From a bacterium (GTDB lineage Bacteria > Cyanobacteriota > Vampirovibrionia > Obscuribacterales > JAKAZS01): DNA of 50,297 nucleotides. The DNA is taken from positions 1-50,297 of the forward strand of contig JAKAZS010000010.1 in NCBI GenBank assembly GCA_021815785.1, read 5' to 3'. Positions 10,205 through 19,829 of the stretch are shown piece by piece. The position numbers and the translations under genes are program-made. The notes below the pieces were generated by a model. It ran no database searches, had not been told where the DNA came from, and saw nothing but the letters and a program-made list of their open reading frames with translations. Within the stretch, counting starts at the first letter, position 1. Each line of letters opens with the position of its first letter.

Positions 10205-11371
10205 TTATGAGACGTTAGTATTCCTGATGTACATTTTTGGTAAACGGCCATTAAGTCTAGTTGATAACTCGTAAGTTGATGTATTGAGAAGGTTCGCCCA
10301 ATGGGCAAGACTGAATGGATTTATGGTGGAATTAATTGGATTGGGATGAACATCAGTAATTAATTCAATAACATCGCCTAAACTTACATCATTGGTATTA
10401 GTTATATCAAAGATCATTTGATCCATACTGATTAAGCCAATTTGCTGGATTATTTTACCATTGATTAAACCTTGTAATTTATTGGATAAACCACGATCAA
10501 TTCCATCGGCATAGCCTATAGGGATAACAGCTAGTAACGAGTCACGTTTTAAAATATAAGTAAAATCATAGCCTACGCCTTCATCTTTACTTACAGTCAT
10601 AATTTGGTTAATTCTTGCCTTTAAACTTAATATTGGTTTTAAATCAGTTGAGTAATTACACGGTTCCAGACCATATAAATATAAGCCGGATCTTACCATA
10701 TCCAAATGGGTAAATTTAAATAGTCTGATAGCTTGACTTGAAGCTAGATGGGTTATGGGTAAAGCCGTACAGGGATAAATTTTCAAACAATTGGTAAAGG
10801 TTTGAAATTGTTTATGGCATTTTTTGTAATCATGGGCTAACGCTAAATGGCTAAAAATGCTAACTAATTTTAAATAGGGATTTGCGGTTATTAAGTTTAC
10901 AATAGTGGTAATTTCTTGAGGATTAATACCTAATCTATGCATGCCTGAATCAATTTTTAGGTGTATATTTAGACTAATTTTTTTATTGTTGATATAATTT
11001 AACATTGATTTTATTTGTGCGTAAGAAGTAAGCGTCAAATCAATATTATGTTCGGCTGCGGTTATAATAGACCAGTTAGGAATGGGACCTAAAATCAGAA
11101 TGCTAATCTCATTATTTAAGTTTCGCAAAGCTATTGCTTCATCTATTGAAGCTACGGCAAACCATTTAATCCCTTTAGCAATCAATACTTCGGCTACTGG
11201 AATAGCGCCATTACCATAGGCATCTGATTTTAAGACAGCCATAATTTGAGTTTTGTTTAGATTGATCCAGGATTTAATTTGGTCTAAATTATATTCCAGC
11301 GATGTCAAGTTGATTTCTAGCCAGGCTTCACGTCGTAAAGAGGATTTGATTAAGTTACGAGTTTGAAGCAT
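10205..11371 (-). CDS. alr: Alanine racemase
   Basis: Alr is the PLP enzyme that makes D-alanine for peptidoglycan. The 388-residue protein shows the PLP lysine Lys48 in VLKSDAYGNG, the KIDSGMHRLG motif with Arg146, and DEGVGYDFTY carrying the second catalytic tyrosine. QIGLISMDQMIFD and the ELSTRL ending match the C-terminal beta domain. The ATG is preceded by an AGGAG ribosome-binding site. It is the first gene of the alr-nadD-yqeK operon, facing away from the HU gene across 284 AT-rich bases. Confidence 0.95.
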   Translation of the reverse strand: MLQTRNLIKSSLRREAWLEINLTSLEYNLDQIKSWINLNKTQIMAVLKSDAYGNGAIPVAEVLIAKGIKWFAVASIDEAIALRNLNNEISILILGPIPNWSIITAAEHNIDLTLTSYAQIKSMLNYINNKKISLNIHLKIDSGMHRLGINPQEITTIVNLITANPYLKLVSIFSHLALAHDYKKCHKQFQTFTNCLKIYPCTALPITHLASSQAIRLFKFTHLDMVRSGLYLYGLEPCNYSTDLKPILSLKARINQIMTVSKDEGVGYDFTYILKRDSLLAVIPIGYADGIDRGLSNKLQGLINGKIIQQIGLISMDQMIFDITNTNDVSLGDVIELITDVHPNPINSTINPFSLAHWANLLNTSTYELSTRLNGRLPKMYIRNTNVS

Positions 11372-11655
11372 TTAGGTATGGACTCCTCAATAAATTGGGC
11401 TTATTTTTATTCTATACGTTAAGCTTGTAATTATCAAAAAAAATTGATAAAAAAATAGCAAATAAGTGAATTAATAATAATTTTTAAAAGTTATTAGGTT
11501 TTTTGCCAAAAATTAGTTACAATAATTCCACAGTTTATTAATTTTTTTGTGATTAGCCAATTAATGTTTTAAAATGAGTAATTGGTTAATACTGTAAAAA
11601 TTATAGGAATCCCTATCTAGATTAGTATTTTTTCATAATAAGGAGTGGATGTACT

Positions 11656-11937
11656 TTGAATAAAGCAGAATTAGTTGATGTAGTTGCCAAAGAAGCTCAA
11701 ACTACGAAAAAAGATGCCGAAATGGTTATCAACAGCATGATGGAAACGATAGTTAAAAGTGTTGCTGCTGGAGAAAAAGTTACCTTAGTTGGTTTTGGTA
11801 CTTTTGAGGCTCGTCAGCGTAAAGCGCGTGTGGGTCGCAACCCTAAAACAAATGAACCACTTCAAATTCCAGCAAAAAGAGTTGCGGGGTTTAGAGTTGG
11901 AAAGGAATTTGGCGAAGCAGTTAATAAAAAGAAATAA
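11656..11937 (+). CDS. hup: DNA-binding protein HU
   Basis: HU is a small dimeric nucleoid protein that bends DNA. The 93-residue sequence is typical: MNKAELVDVVA opening, the GFGTFEAR turn near residue 47, and the DNA-binding arm RKARVGRNPKTNEP followed by IPAKRVAGFRVGKEF. Translation starts at TTG (11656) with a strong AGGAGTGG site at 11641-11648; no in-frame ATG lies nearby. The Gfo/Idh oxidoreductase gene follows after 26 bases and may be cotranscribed, although a short AT hairpin (TAATATTT/AAATATTA) lies in that gap. Confidence 0.97.
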   Translation: MNKAELVDVVAKEAQTTKKDAEMVINSMMETIVKSVAAGEKVTLVGFGTFEARQRKARVGRNPKTNEPLQIPAKRVAGFRVGKEFGEAVNKKK

Positions 11938-11963
11938 TATTTTAAATATTATGAGGAGGAGCT

Positions 11964-12953
11964 TTGGATTTACCCAAAGTTGCTGTAGTTGGATGTGGAG
12001 CTTGGGGTAAAAACCTGATACGGAATTTTCACCAGTTAAACGTACTTGAAGCAGTTTGTGATGTTAGTGATTATCGGCTAGAATTAGTGGCTAAAGACTT
12101 TCCTGAGGTAAAACTCTGGAATGATTTTAACAACGTTTTAGCTAGTCCTAGTATTAAAGCTGTAGTAATTGCAACCCCAAGTGACACACATTTTGATTTA
12201 GCCTTAAAATCTCTTAAAGCCAATAAACATGTTTATATTGAAAAGCCTATGGCTCGTGATGTAAAGCATGCCATCGAATTGGATGAGTTAGCTACGCAAA
12301 AAAATTTAATTTTAATGGTAGGCCATTTATTGCTTTATCACCCTGCGGTAAATTGTTTAAAATCATTAATTGCAAGTGGTGAATTAGGCGAACTATTGTT
12401 TATTCGTTCAGATCGGATGAATTTTAACATGGGTCGGCGTGACTGGAGTGTATTGTGGGATTTAGCACCTCATGATATTTCCATGATGAGTTATCTTCTG
12501 GATACGGATAATCTTGAAGTTAATCGAGTTGGCGGATGGGACACTTTAAATGACGGTTTAGTAGATGTGGCTTATTTGGACTTATCTTTTGATTTGGGTC
12601 ATAAAGTTATTCCTGGACAAGTTCGCAATAGTTGGATTGATCCGCAAAAACTTGTTCGTTTGACGGTTAATGGCTCTTTAAAAAGTGCGGTTTTAAATGA
12701 TGCGCAAAGCGAGAATAAATTGGCTTTGCATTCATTATCCAAGGAAGGCCGGATGATTGTTGAGTATCCCGACTATCCTGATGCTGAACCACTCCATTTA
12801 GAATGTGAACATTTCGTAAAGTGTTTAATAACTGGTGACCGGCCTCGAACTGACGCCAATAACGCTTATCTAGTTGTCAATACGCTTTCTGAAGTAGAAA
12901 ACAGATTAACGAAAAGGCCAGATCAAAAAATTAAAGTTGTTAAGAGTCGCTAA
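11964..12953 (+). CDS. Gfo/Idh/MocA-family NAD(P)-dependent oxidoreductase
   Basis: This family oxidises or reduces sugars and related hydroxy compounds with NAD(P). The 329-residue protein has an N-terminal Rossmann fold with VVGCGAWGKNLIRNF, the ATPSDTHFDLA segment near 75, and the conserved EKPMARD (the EKP lysine) near 95. GHLLLYHPA and WDLAPHDISM follow in the substrate domain. The sequence resembles oxidoreductases of nucleotide-sugar pathways such as WlbA/WbpB, so a UDP-sugar substrate is plausible but not shown. The start is TTG at 11964 behind a GAGGAGG ribosome-binding site. It may be cotranscribed with HU, an unusual partner. Confidence 0.88.
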   Translation: MDLPKVAVVGCGAWGKNLIRNFHQLNVLEAVCDVSDYRLELVAKDFPEVKLWNDFNNVLASPSIKAVVIATPSDTHFDLALKSLKANKHVYIEKPMARDVKHAIELDELATQKNLILMVGHLLLYHPAVNCLKSLIASGELGELLFIRSDRMNFNMGRRDWSVLWDLAPHDISMMSYLLDTDNLEVNRVGGWDTLNDGLVDVAYLDLSFDLGHKVIPGQVRNSWIDPQKLVRLTVNGSLKSAVLNDAQSENKLALHSLSKEGRMIVEYPDYPDAEPLHLECEHFVKCLITGDRPRTDANNAYLVVNTLSEVENRLTKRPDQKIKVVKSR

Positions 12954-12963
12954 ACGCGAAAAG

Positions 12964-13027
12964 ATATTGTAGAATATTATTGGGTTGATATTTTATGATG
13001 TTATTGAAATAATATTGTAAAATATTA
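12964..13027. repeat. Pair of near-identical 16-base repeats upstream of tRNA-Gly
   Basis: ATATTGTAGAATATTA at 12964-12979 recurs as ATATTGTAAAATATTA at 13012-13027 with one difference. The second copy ends 11 bases before the tRNA. The function is unknown; the repeats could be regulatory or simply AT-rich coincidence. Confidence 0.5.
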
Positions 13028-13038
13028 ATTATGAGGTT

Positions 13039-13113
13039 GCGGGAGTAATTCAGTGGTAGAATGCCTCCTTGCCAAGGAGGATGTCGCGAGTTCGAGCCTC
13101 GTCTCCCGCTCCA
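13039..13113 (+). tRNA. tRNA-Gly (anticodon GCC)
   Basis: The 75-base cloverleaf has a perfect 7-bp acceptor stem (GCGGGAG at 13039-13045 with CTCCCGC at 13103-13109), discriminator T and an encoded CCA end (13111-13113). The anticodon stem CCTCC/GGAGG (13064-13068 and 13076-13080) holds the loop TTGCCAA with anticodon GCC at 13071-13073. The T loop GTTCGAGCC is present. It decodes GGC and GGU, both heavily used in the Gly-rich gene at the right end of the window. Confidence 0.98.
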
Positions 13114-13157
13114 AATTATTTTTAGATTTTTTTTACTAATTTTATGAGGCTATTTAA

Positions 13158-13658
13158 ATGGACGATGTCAGCAAGAATGATAGCGAAAGCAACAGTCCAC
13201 AACTTTCCGAAGATTCAAATTTAGCCAATACTGAGGAAAAAGGCAATATAACCCAGAGACGATCTCCGGTAGAAACTTTTCTTAAAGGTATAAAATATGT
13301 AAATGATTTGACTGTTAGTGAACAGGTTCAAGTGCGGGATACCGATCGTGCAACTAGTTATTTCCTCTTAATTTGTTCCCTTGTTACAGTGGTTTCATTA
13401 GTTGTGCCGATGATGGCGCCACAGCGAATGCCTTTATTATTAGTCTGCGACGTTTTAGTTGGGGCAATGATTTTTTACTATATCGTAAATCGGTTTGGAA
13501 TTCTAACCACGTTACCAGCACGTCAAGCTTTATTGTGTTGGCAGCTTATGCAAGGATCTTTATTCTTTGGGATATTTTTTACCATTAATTTAGCCCTTTT
13601 GGTAGGTATGATTGTTTCCAGTACTCATATTGATGTGCAGGTTCCACCACCAAATTAA
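13158..13658 (+). CDS. Small membrane protein of unknown function
   Basis: I do not recognise a family. The 166-residue product has an acidic, Ser/Asn-rich and probably disordered N-terminus (about 1-37), a short amphipathic region, and three predicted membrane segments: about 66-87 (LLICSLVTVVSLVVPMM), 92-110 (LLLVCDVLVGAMIFYYI) and 128-152 (GSLFFGIFFTINLALLVGMIV). It ends in a Pro-rich tail (VPPPN). It starts 44 bases after tRNA-Gly and ends 28 bases before trigger factor. Linkage to tig-clpP-clpX-lon hints at a membrane or secretion role, but this is only positional inference. Confidence 0.75.
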   Translation: MDDVSKNDSESNSPQLSEDSNLANTEEKGNITQRRSPVETFLKGIKYVNDLTVSEQVQVRDTDRATSYFLLICSLVTVVSLVVPMMAPQRMPLLLVCDVLVGAMIFYYIVNRFGILTTLPARQALLCWQLMQGSLFFGIFFTINLALLVGMIVSSTHIDVQVPPPN

Positions 13659-13686
13659 TTTTTAATTACTATTTTAGGAAGTTATG

Positions 13687-14991
13687 ATGAAAATTACTTT
13701 AGATAAACAAGGTAAGAATATTGTTGAATTAGGTTTGGAAGTTGAAGCTGAAAAAGTTTTAAGGGCTTATGAGCAAACTTGCCGAACTTTAAGTCATAAA
13801 GTTAAGATCCCTGGGTTTAGACCTGGTAAAGCTCCTCGACGAGTACTGGAAACAACATTGGGAGTAGATTATATTAAGTATGAAGCTTTGGAATCTTTGG
13901 TTCCCAAGCTTTTAGGTCAAGCGATTAGTCAAGAAAATTTAGATATTATCACTCAGCCCGAAATTGATAAATGTGAATTTGAATTAGGTAAGCCTTTGCA
14001 TTTGCATGCTAAGTTTGAAGTGCGTCCTGAAGTTAAAATAACCGACTACTTGGGTTTAAGTGTTGATGTTGCAGAGACTGTTGTTCCAGCGGACGCCCTG
14101 GAATCGATGCTAACTAATCTGGTCCAGTCTAAAGCCACTTTCCAAGCTGTTAACGACAAAATTGTAGCCATGGGTGATAATGTATTAATTGATTTTGACT
14201 GTTTCGTTGATGATAAACTAATTGAAGGTGGAAGTGCTAAAGACGTCGTTCTAGAAGTAAAAGCTGGAAATTTTGTGGATAATTTCTGTGAACAGTTAAT
14301 TGGTCATAAAAACGGTGAAAATTTTGAATTAAAGGTTAATTTTCCAGAAAATTATCGCAATAAAGAATTAGCGGGTAAAGAGGCAAATTTTAAAGTTAAT
14401 TTAAAAGAAGTACGCAATAAAGTTACTCCTGAGATCAACGATGAATTAGCCGTTAGTGTAGGCTATGAAAGTTTGACTGAATTGACTCAAGTTCTAAATG
14501 ATAGGTTAAATCAGGAAGTAGCAGAACAGAATCGTCAGAATGTACAAAAAAGTGTTGTTGAAGCTGTAGTTAAACTTGCTAGCGTTGATATTCCTGAAAC
14601 AATGATTGAACGCGAGCTTAATTTACTGATTGAACAAGTGAAAAATTATATGGATACCAATAAACAAGATTTTGAAACTTTTAAGGTTAGTAAGGAATTT
14701 GAAGATTTAAAAAATGTAAAATTAAATGAAGCTAAGCAAAGAGTTTTAACTAGTTTGGTGTTAGGTGCGATAGTGCGCGATCTTAAATTGACCGTAAGCC
14801 AAGAAGAGTTGACGCCTTATTTTGTTGAGTTAATGACACATTATAATGTGCAAGCATCAGAGATAACTAACAACGAAAATATTCGTAGGCAAGTTATGGA
14901 AGAAGCTTTGACCAGTAAAGTTATTAATCATTTAGTGCAAAATTCGCAGATAAATTACCTTAAAGTAGAAGTTGATTCGGCTGTTTCATAG
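13687..14991 (+). CDS. tig: Trigger factor
   Basis: Trigger factor is the ribosome-bound chaperone and prolyl isomerase that meets nascent chains. The N-terminal ribosome-binding domain carries the signature GFRPGKAPRRVLE around residues 43-55. A central FKBP-type domain (about 150-235, with GDNVLIDFDCFVD) is followed by a helical C-terminal chaperone domain (about 235-434). The length is close to that of E. coli (432 aa). Two adjacent ATGs (13684 and 13687) are possible; AGGAAG at 13676-13681 is better spaced for the second. It precedes clpP and clpX, the common tig-clpP-clpX-lon order, linking folding and proteolysis. Confidence 0.96.
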   Translation: MKITLDKQGKNIVELGLEVEAEKVLRAYEQTCRTLSHKVKIPGFRPGKAPRRVLETTLGVDYIKYEALESLVPKLLGQAISQENLDIITQPEIDKCEFELGKPLHLHAKFEVRPEVKITDYLGLSVDVAETVVPADALESMLTNLVQSKATFQAVNDKIVAMGDNVLIDFDCFVDDKLIEGGSAKDVVLEVKAGNFVDNFCEQLIGHKNGENFELKVNFPENYRNKELAGKEANFKVNLKEVRNKVTPEINDELAVSVGYESLTELTQVLNDRLNQEVAEQNRQNVQKSVVEAVVKLASVDIPETMIERELNLLIEQVKNYMDTNKQDFETFKVSKEFEDLKNVKLNEAKQRVLTSLVLGAIVRDLKLTVSQEELTPYFVELMTHYNVQASEITNNENIRRQVMEEALTSKVINHLVQNSQINYLKVEVDSAVS

Positions 14992-15018
14992 TTCGGATGT
15001 ATTTAATTTAAAATATTT

Positions 15019-15045
15019 GTCAAATTTAATTAGCTAATTTTTGAC
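15019..15045. repeat. Interrupted palindrome upstream of clpP
   Basis: GTCAAA (15019-15024) and TTTGAC (15040-15045) flank the perfect 12-base palindrome AATTAGCTAATT (15028-15039). It lies in the 153-base gap between tig and clpP, so it could be an operator for clpP or part of a tig terminator. The core TTAGCTAA recurs in other gaps of this window. Confidence 0.4.
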
Positions 15046-15144
15046 TAAGTTGTAGTATTTAATGAGAATAAATTGTTATAATTAAATCTATCGTTAGTTA
15101 TATATCTAGTAGGATAGCACATTTAAAAATTAAGGAAGTTGTAA

Positions 15145-15813
15145 ATGGATAAAACTAAAATTAAAGAAATTAGCAATGCATGGGAAAATTTAAATATTAG
15201 TCCTAGTCTATATTTCCCGCCAACAGTTATTGAAACTACGGCGCGGGGTGAAAGAGCCTTTGATATATTTTCACGATTGTTAAGAGATCGTATCGTCTTT
15301 TTAGGTTCGCCTATTGATGATGTTGTGGCTAATTTAGTTGTTGCCCAATTATTGTTACTGGAAGTTGAAGATCCGGAAAAGGATATCAACTTATATATTA
15401 ATTCACCAGGTGGTTCGGTAACTGCAGGGTTGGCTATTTACGATACCATTCGCTATATTCGTGCTGATGTGTCAACAATTTGTATCGGGCAGGCTGCCAG
15501 TATGGGCGCCCTTTTACTATGTTCAGGTGCTAAAGGCAAACGTAGAGCCTTGCCACATTCGCGGGTCTTGATTCATCAACCGCTTGGTGGAGCCCAGGGG
15601 CAGGCAACGGATATTGAAATTCAAGCTCGGGAAATAATTCGCATTAAACGTCAGGTTAATGAAATTATGGCCTATCATACTGGTCAAACTGTTAAGCAAA
15701 TTGAAAAAGATACAGATCGCGATAATATAATGACTGCTGAAGAAGCTAAAGAGTATGGCTTAGTTGATGATGTTGTAACTAGTCCAGAAAAACCATCCTT
15801 AACTGCAGTTTAA
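15145..15813 (+). CDS. clpP: ATP-dependent Clp protease proteolytic subunit ClpP
   Basis: ClpP is the tetradecameric serine peptidase that degrades proteins fed by ClpX or ClpA/C. The 222-residue protein has the full catalytic triad: Ser119 in [10 protein letters not shown], His144 in [10 protein letters not shown] and Asp193 in [25 protein letters not shown] provides the oxyanion region. The N-terminal stretch of about 25 residues is slightly longer than mature E. coli ClpP and may be a propeptide. An AAGGAAG site precedes the ATG. It lies 57 bases before clpX. Confidence 0.97.
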   Translation: MDKTKIKEISNAWENLNISPSLYFPPTVIETTARGERAFDIFSRLLRDRIVFLGSPIDDVVANLVVAQLLLLEVEDPEKDINLYINSPGGSVTAGLAIYDTIRYIRADVSTICIGQAASMGALLLCSGAKGKRRALPHSRVLIHQPLGGAQGQATDIEIQAREIIRIKRQVNEIMAYHTGQTVKQIEKDTDRDNIMTAEEAKEYGLVDDVVTSPEKPSLTAV

Positions 15814-15870
15814 GTTGAAAATATTGCGGTATCAACTTTTTGTGGAAAGTAAAATGTATAGGTAAAGAAT

Positions 15871-17169
15871 ATGGCAAAACAATCAGATAGTCGGCTTAAA
15901 TGTTCATTTTGTGGCAAAGGTCAGGATCAGGTAAAAAAATTAATTGCAGGACCTGGTGTTTATATCTGTGATGAATGTGTTGATTTGTGTAATGAAATTT
16001 TAGACGAAGAACTTTTTGAAAGTGGCAGTCCAACAACTGGAGTTACTGAGTCGCAGTCACCGCCGGTGAAAGATATCCCTAAACCTAAAGAAATTAAAGA
16101 TTTTTTAGATCAACATATTGTGGGTCAGAATTCGGCTAAAAAAGTTCTGTCAGTGGCAGTATATAATCATTACAAACGTATTGGTCACAATCAAGAATCA
16201 CCAGAAAAAGTTGAAATTCAAAAGTCAAATATAATGCTTATTGGCCCTACCGGATCGGGAAAGACACTTTTAGCTCAGACGTTGGCGAAAATTCTTGATG
16301 TGCCTTTTGCGGTGGCGGATGCAACTACTTTGACTGAAGCTGGTTATGTTGGTGAAGATGTTGAAAATATTCTTTTACGCTTATATCAGGCTAGTGACTA
16401 TGATATTAAAAAAGCTGAGCGGGGGATTATTTATATTGATGAAATTGATAAAATTTCCCGTAAGTCTGAAAATACCAGCATTACTAGAGATGTAAGTGGT
16501 GAAGGCGTTCAGCAAGCTTTATTAAAAATGATTGAAGGCACTTTGGCAAATGTGCCACCTCAAGGTGGGCGTAAGCATCCTCATCAAGAATTTATTCAAA
16601 TTAATACGGCTAATATTTTGTTTGTTTGTGGTGGCGCTTTTGTTGGATTGGAAAAAATTGTTGAAGCTAGGGTATCAACTAATAGAAGTATTGGCTTTGG
16701 CAATGAATTACCCTTAACTTCATGGGAACGTGAGCAACGGGCTAGTAAATTATTACAAAAAGTGGCTCCTGATGATTTGATAAAATTTGGCTTAATTCCT
16801 GAATTCGTTGGACGGATGCCAGTTATTGGTGTTTTAGAATCGCTTGATGTTGAAACTTTAATCAAGATTTTGGTTGAACCTAAAAATGCTATTATTAAAC
16901 AATTTCAACAATTGTTAGATTTAGATGGTGTTGACCTGAAATTTGAACAAGACGCCGTAAAAGCTATAGCCGAAGAAGCTATTAAGCTTAAAACCGGAGC
17001 CAGGGCTTTAAGATCAATTGTCGAAGAAATAATGCTCGAAGTAATGTATGAAGCGCCGTCCCGCCAGGATATTAAAACTTGTAATATAACATTGGAGCAA
17101 GTCCAAAAGCGATCAACATCAGAATTGCTCCAATTGCCTAAAGCTAAGCCAAAAGGTGAAATAGCTTAA
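15871..17169 (+). CDS. clpX: ATP-dependent Clp protease ATP-binding subunit ClpX
   Basis: ClpX is the hexameric AAA+ unfoldase partner of ClpP. The N-terminal zinc-binding domain has CSFCGKG and CDECVDLC (four cysteines, about residues 11-39). The AAA+ core has Walker A GPTGSGKT at 125-132, the pore loop GYVGEDVE, Walker [11 protein letters not shown], and sensor motifs, followed by the small domain containing [12 protein letters not shown]. An IGF-type loop for ClpP docking is suggested by RSIGFGNE. The length of 432 is normal. It lies between clpP and lon, so three main proteolysis components are adjacent. Confidence 0.98.
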   Translation: MAKQSDSRLKCSFCGKGQDQVKKLIAGPGVYICDECVDLCNEILDEELFESGSPTTGVTESQSPPVKDIPKPKEIKDFLDQHIVGQNSAKKVLSVAVYNHYKRIGHNQESPEKVEIQKSNIMLIGPTGSGKTLLAQTLAKILDVPFAVADATTLTEAGYVGEDVENILLRLYQASDYDIKKAERGIIYIDEIDKISRKSENTSITRDVSGEGVQQALLKMIEGTLANVPPQGGRKHPHQEFIQINTANILFVCGGAFVGLEKIVEARVSTNRSIGFGNELPLTSWEREQRASKLLQKVAPDDLIKFGLIPEFVGRMPVIGVLESLDVETLIKILVEPKNAIIKQFQQLLDLDGVDLKFEQDAVKAIAEEAIKLKTGARALRSIVEEIMLEVMYEAPSRQDIKTCNITLEQVQKRSTSELLQLPKAKPKGEIA

Positions 17170-17195
17170 GGCTAAGGTTTCTTTCGAGGTTGTCC

Positions 17196-19544
17196 ATGGT
17201 GGATCTTGCTACCAAATATTTTCCTTTAATACCACTTAGAGATGTGGTTGTTTATCCGCATATAGTAACACCGCTATTTGTCAGTCGTCCTAAGTCAATT
17301 AATGCTTTGGAACAAGCTTTGCTTGCTGATGATCGCTTAGTGGTATTGGTTGCTCAGAAAGATCCTGATTGCGAAGATCCCAATCAAGAAGATATTTTTC
17401 AAATAGGTACTTTAGCTGAAGTAATGCAAATGTTAAGGCTTCCGGATGGAACGGTGAAGGTTTTAATAGAAGGTGTATCCAGGGTTACCATTGATTCATT
17501 GGTTGAAGATGCTAAAGTGATTCGATCCAACATAATTAAGCTTGACGAGGTTGAACAAGATGATCTTATTACTAAATCACTAGTAAAAATTGCTATTGAA
17601 AAATTTGAACAGTATGTTAATACTACCAAAAAAATTAATCCTGAAAGTTTACTAGCCGTAGCTGGTATTGGTCAACCTGGTAAATTGGCTGATATTTTAG
17701 CTACTTATTTAAATTTAAGTGTAAAAGAACGTCAGAAATCCCTTGAGTATTCTAATACTTATGAGCGCTTAGAATATGTGTCGCAGTTATTATCGCGGGA
17801 ATTGGAAGTGGCCTTAATTGATCAGGAAATCCATGATAAAGTGCGGTATAACCTGGAAAAAACCCAAAGAGAATATTTCTTAAGGGAAAAAATGAAAATT
17901 ATCCAGGAAGAATTAGTTAATGATGACGATCCTACCAATGAAATAGCTGAATACAAGCAAAAAGTTATTAAGTCCAAAATGTCCGGAGTTGCTTTAGAGA
18001 GGGCTAATAAGGAAATTCAACGACTGGAAAAAATGATTCCGCAATCCAGTGAAGCTTCGGTTATCCGAACTTATTTAGACACCTTGGTAGCACTACCTTG
18101 GGCGAAAAAATCTAAAGAGATTATTGATTTAAAACGAGCTCAAGCTATTTTAAACAAAGAGCATTATGGCTTAGAAAAGGTCAAAGATCGTATCCTTGAA
18201 TATTTAGCGGTACGTAAATTGTCTAAAGAACCTTTGGGTACTATTTTATGTTTAGTTGGTCCACCAGGAGTAGGGAAGACATCTTTAGTTAAATCAATCG
18301 CAGCCTCGATGAACCGTGAATTTGCCCGGATTAGTTTAGGTGGTGTCAATGATGAGGCTGAAATTCGTGGACATAGACGTACTTATATTGGAGCCATGCC
18401 AGGTCGAATTATTCAGGCTATTAAACAGACACAAACGAAAAATCCGGTTATTTTGCTGGATGAAATCGAAAAAATGACTAGGCATATTTTAGGCGATCCT
18501 ACAGCAGCTATGCTTGAGGTTTTAGACCCTGATCAAAATGAGAATTTTACAGACCATTATGTTGATGCCCCATTTAGCCTTAAAGAAGTGATTTTTGTGG
18601 CTACGGCTAATGCCCTTGATTATGTTCCACGTCCTTTGTATGATCGTTTAGAAATAATACCAATATCTGGTTATACTGAAGAAGAAAAATTAGCAATAGC
18701 TGAATTACATATTATTCCTAAGACTATTGCTAGGCATGGTTTGAATTCGAAGCAAGTAAAAATTCCATCTGAATCTATTCGTAAAATAATTCAAGAATAT
18801 ACTCGCGAAGCTGGAGTGCGCTCGTTGGAGCGAGCAATTGCTAAATTATGCCGAAAAGTTGCAACCCAAATAGTAAAAGGAAATTGTACTTATGTAAAAT
18901 TAAATCCCCAGACTATTACTAATTATTTGGGACCAGCTAAAGTTATTCGGGATAATGATGTACTTGGTTCACAAATAGGGATTGTAACAGGTTTGGCTTG
19001 GACACAAACGGGTGGTGAGACTTTGTCGATTGAAGTTAATTTGATGCCTGGTAAAGGGCAGTTACAGCTCACGGGTCAATTAGGCGATATTATGAAAGAA
19101 TCAGCTCAGGCTGCTTTTACCTACATTAGAAGCCATGCTGCTCAATACGGAATTGATCCGAATTTTCAGGAAAAATTGGATGTGCATATTCACATATCTG
19201 AAGGTGCTATTCCTAAAGATGGCCCATCGGCTGGTGTAGCTTTATGCGTAGCCTTAATGTCGGCTATAGCCAATACTAAATTAAAGCCTAGTATGGCCAT
19301 GACCGGTGAAATTACTCTTAGAGGTCGAGTTCTAGCTATTGGTGGTTTAAAGGAAAAGTTATTAGCCGCTTTACGTTGTGGTATTAAAACGGTCATTTTT
19401 CCTAAATCTAACCTTAATGACCTCTTGGAAATTCCCGACTATGTAAAAGATAAATTAAATTTGATTAGCGTTAGTTCTCTTGACGAGGTTTTTGACTTGG
19501 TTTTCAAGAAAGATATTAAAGTTATTAAAAATAAAAAATCTTAG
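17196..19544 (+). CDS. lon: ATP-dependent protease Lon
   Basis: Lon is a soluble AAA+ serine-lysine protease that degrades misfolded and regulatory proteins. The 782-residue chain contains the N-terminal substrate domain (about 10-200), a coiled coil, the AAA+ module with Walker A GPPGVGKT at about 355-362, and the C-terminal protease domain with the catalytic dyad Ser678 (DGPSAGVAL) and Lys721 (GGLKEKLLAA). The 43-residue spacing matches Ser679/Lys722 of E. coli. An upstream in-frame TTG at 17190 abuts GAGG (17186-17189), so ATG 17196 is the better start. It follows clpX by only 26 bases and is likely cotranscribed. Confidence 0.97.
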   Translation: MVDLATKYFPLIPLRDVVVYPHIVTPLFVSRPKSINALEQALLADDRLVVLVAQKDPDCEDPNQEDIFQIGTLAEVMQMLRLPDGTVKVLIEGVSRVTIDSLVEDAKVIRSNIIKLDEVEQDDLITKSLVKIAIEKFEQYVNTTKKINPESLLAVAGIGQPGKLADILATYLNLSVKERQKSLEYSNTYERLEYVSQLLSRELEVALIDQEIHDKVRYNLEKTQREYFLREKMKIIQEELVNDDDPTNEIAEYKQKVIKSKMSGVALERANKEIQRLEKMIPQSSEASVIRTYLDTLVALPWAKKSKEIIDLKRAQAILNKEHYGLEKVKDRILEYLAVRKLSKEPLGTILCLVGPPGVGKTSLVKSIAASMNREFARISLGGVNDEAEIRGHRRTYIGAMPGRIIQAIKQTQTKNPVILLDEIEKMTRHILGDPTAAMLEVLDPDQNENFTDHYVDAPFSLKEVIFVATANALDYVPRPLYDRLEIIPISGYTEEEKLAIAELHIIPKTIARHGLNSKQVKIPSESIRKIIQEYTREAGVRSLERAIAKLCRKVATQIVKGNCTYVKLNPQTITNYLGPAKVIRDNDVLGSQIGIVTGLAWTQTGGETLSIEVNLMPGKGQLQLTGQLGDIMKESAQAAFTYIRSHAAQYGIDPNFQEKLDVHIHISEGAIPKDGPSAGVALCVALMSAIANTKLKPSMAMTGEITLRGRVLAIGGLKEKLLAALRCGIKTVIFPKSNLNDLLEIPDYVKDKLNLISVSSLDEVFDLVFKKDIKVIKNKKS

Positions 19545-19609
19545 AATGTTTTATACCAAAATTGGGTAAGATAAATTTAGCGTTAATTTTAGCTGTCAAA
19601 ATGTATGTA

Positions 19610-19652
19610 TTTAGCTAAAGTAATGTCAAACAGGATTAAATTTAGCTAAAGT
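19610..19652. repeat. Two identical palindromic 10-mers upstream of the aminotransferase operon
   Basis: The palindrome TTTAGCTAAA occurs at 19610-19619 and 19641-19650, each followed by GT, with a 31-base repeat distance (about three helical turns). It lies 180-220 bases before the aminotransferase start. This geometry suits cooperative binding of a dimeric regulator, but none is known. Confidence 0.4.
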
Positions 19653-19829
19653 CAAGTGGTTAAAGGTTGATTTTGCAGAAACTGTTTTTAAAGTGATCAC
19701 TAAATTAAGTATTAAGTATTTGGCTTAATCAATTTTTTATTAATATAATAATAGGAATACTACTACTCGGCGCTTGACAATGCCCTTGGGGTTTTATTTG
19801 AATTAAAAAATATATAAAGGGGATTACCA

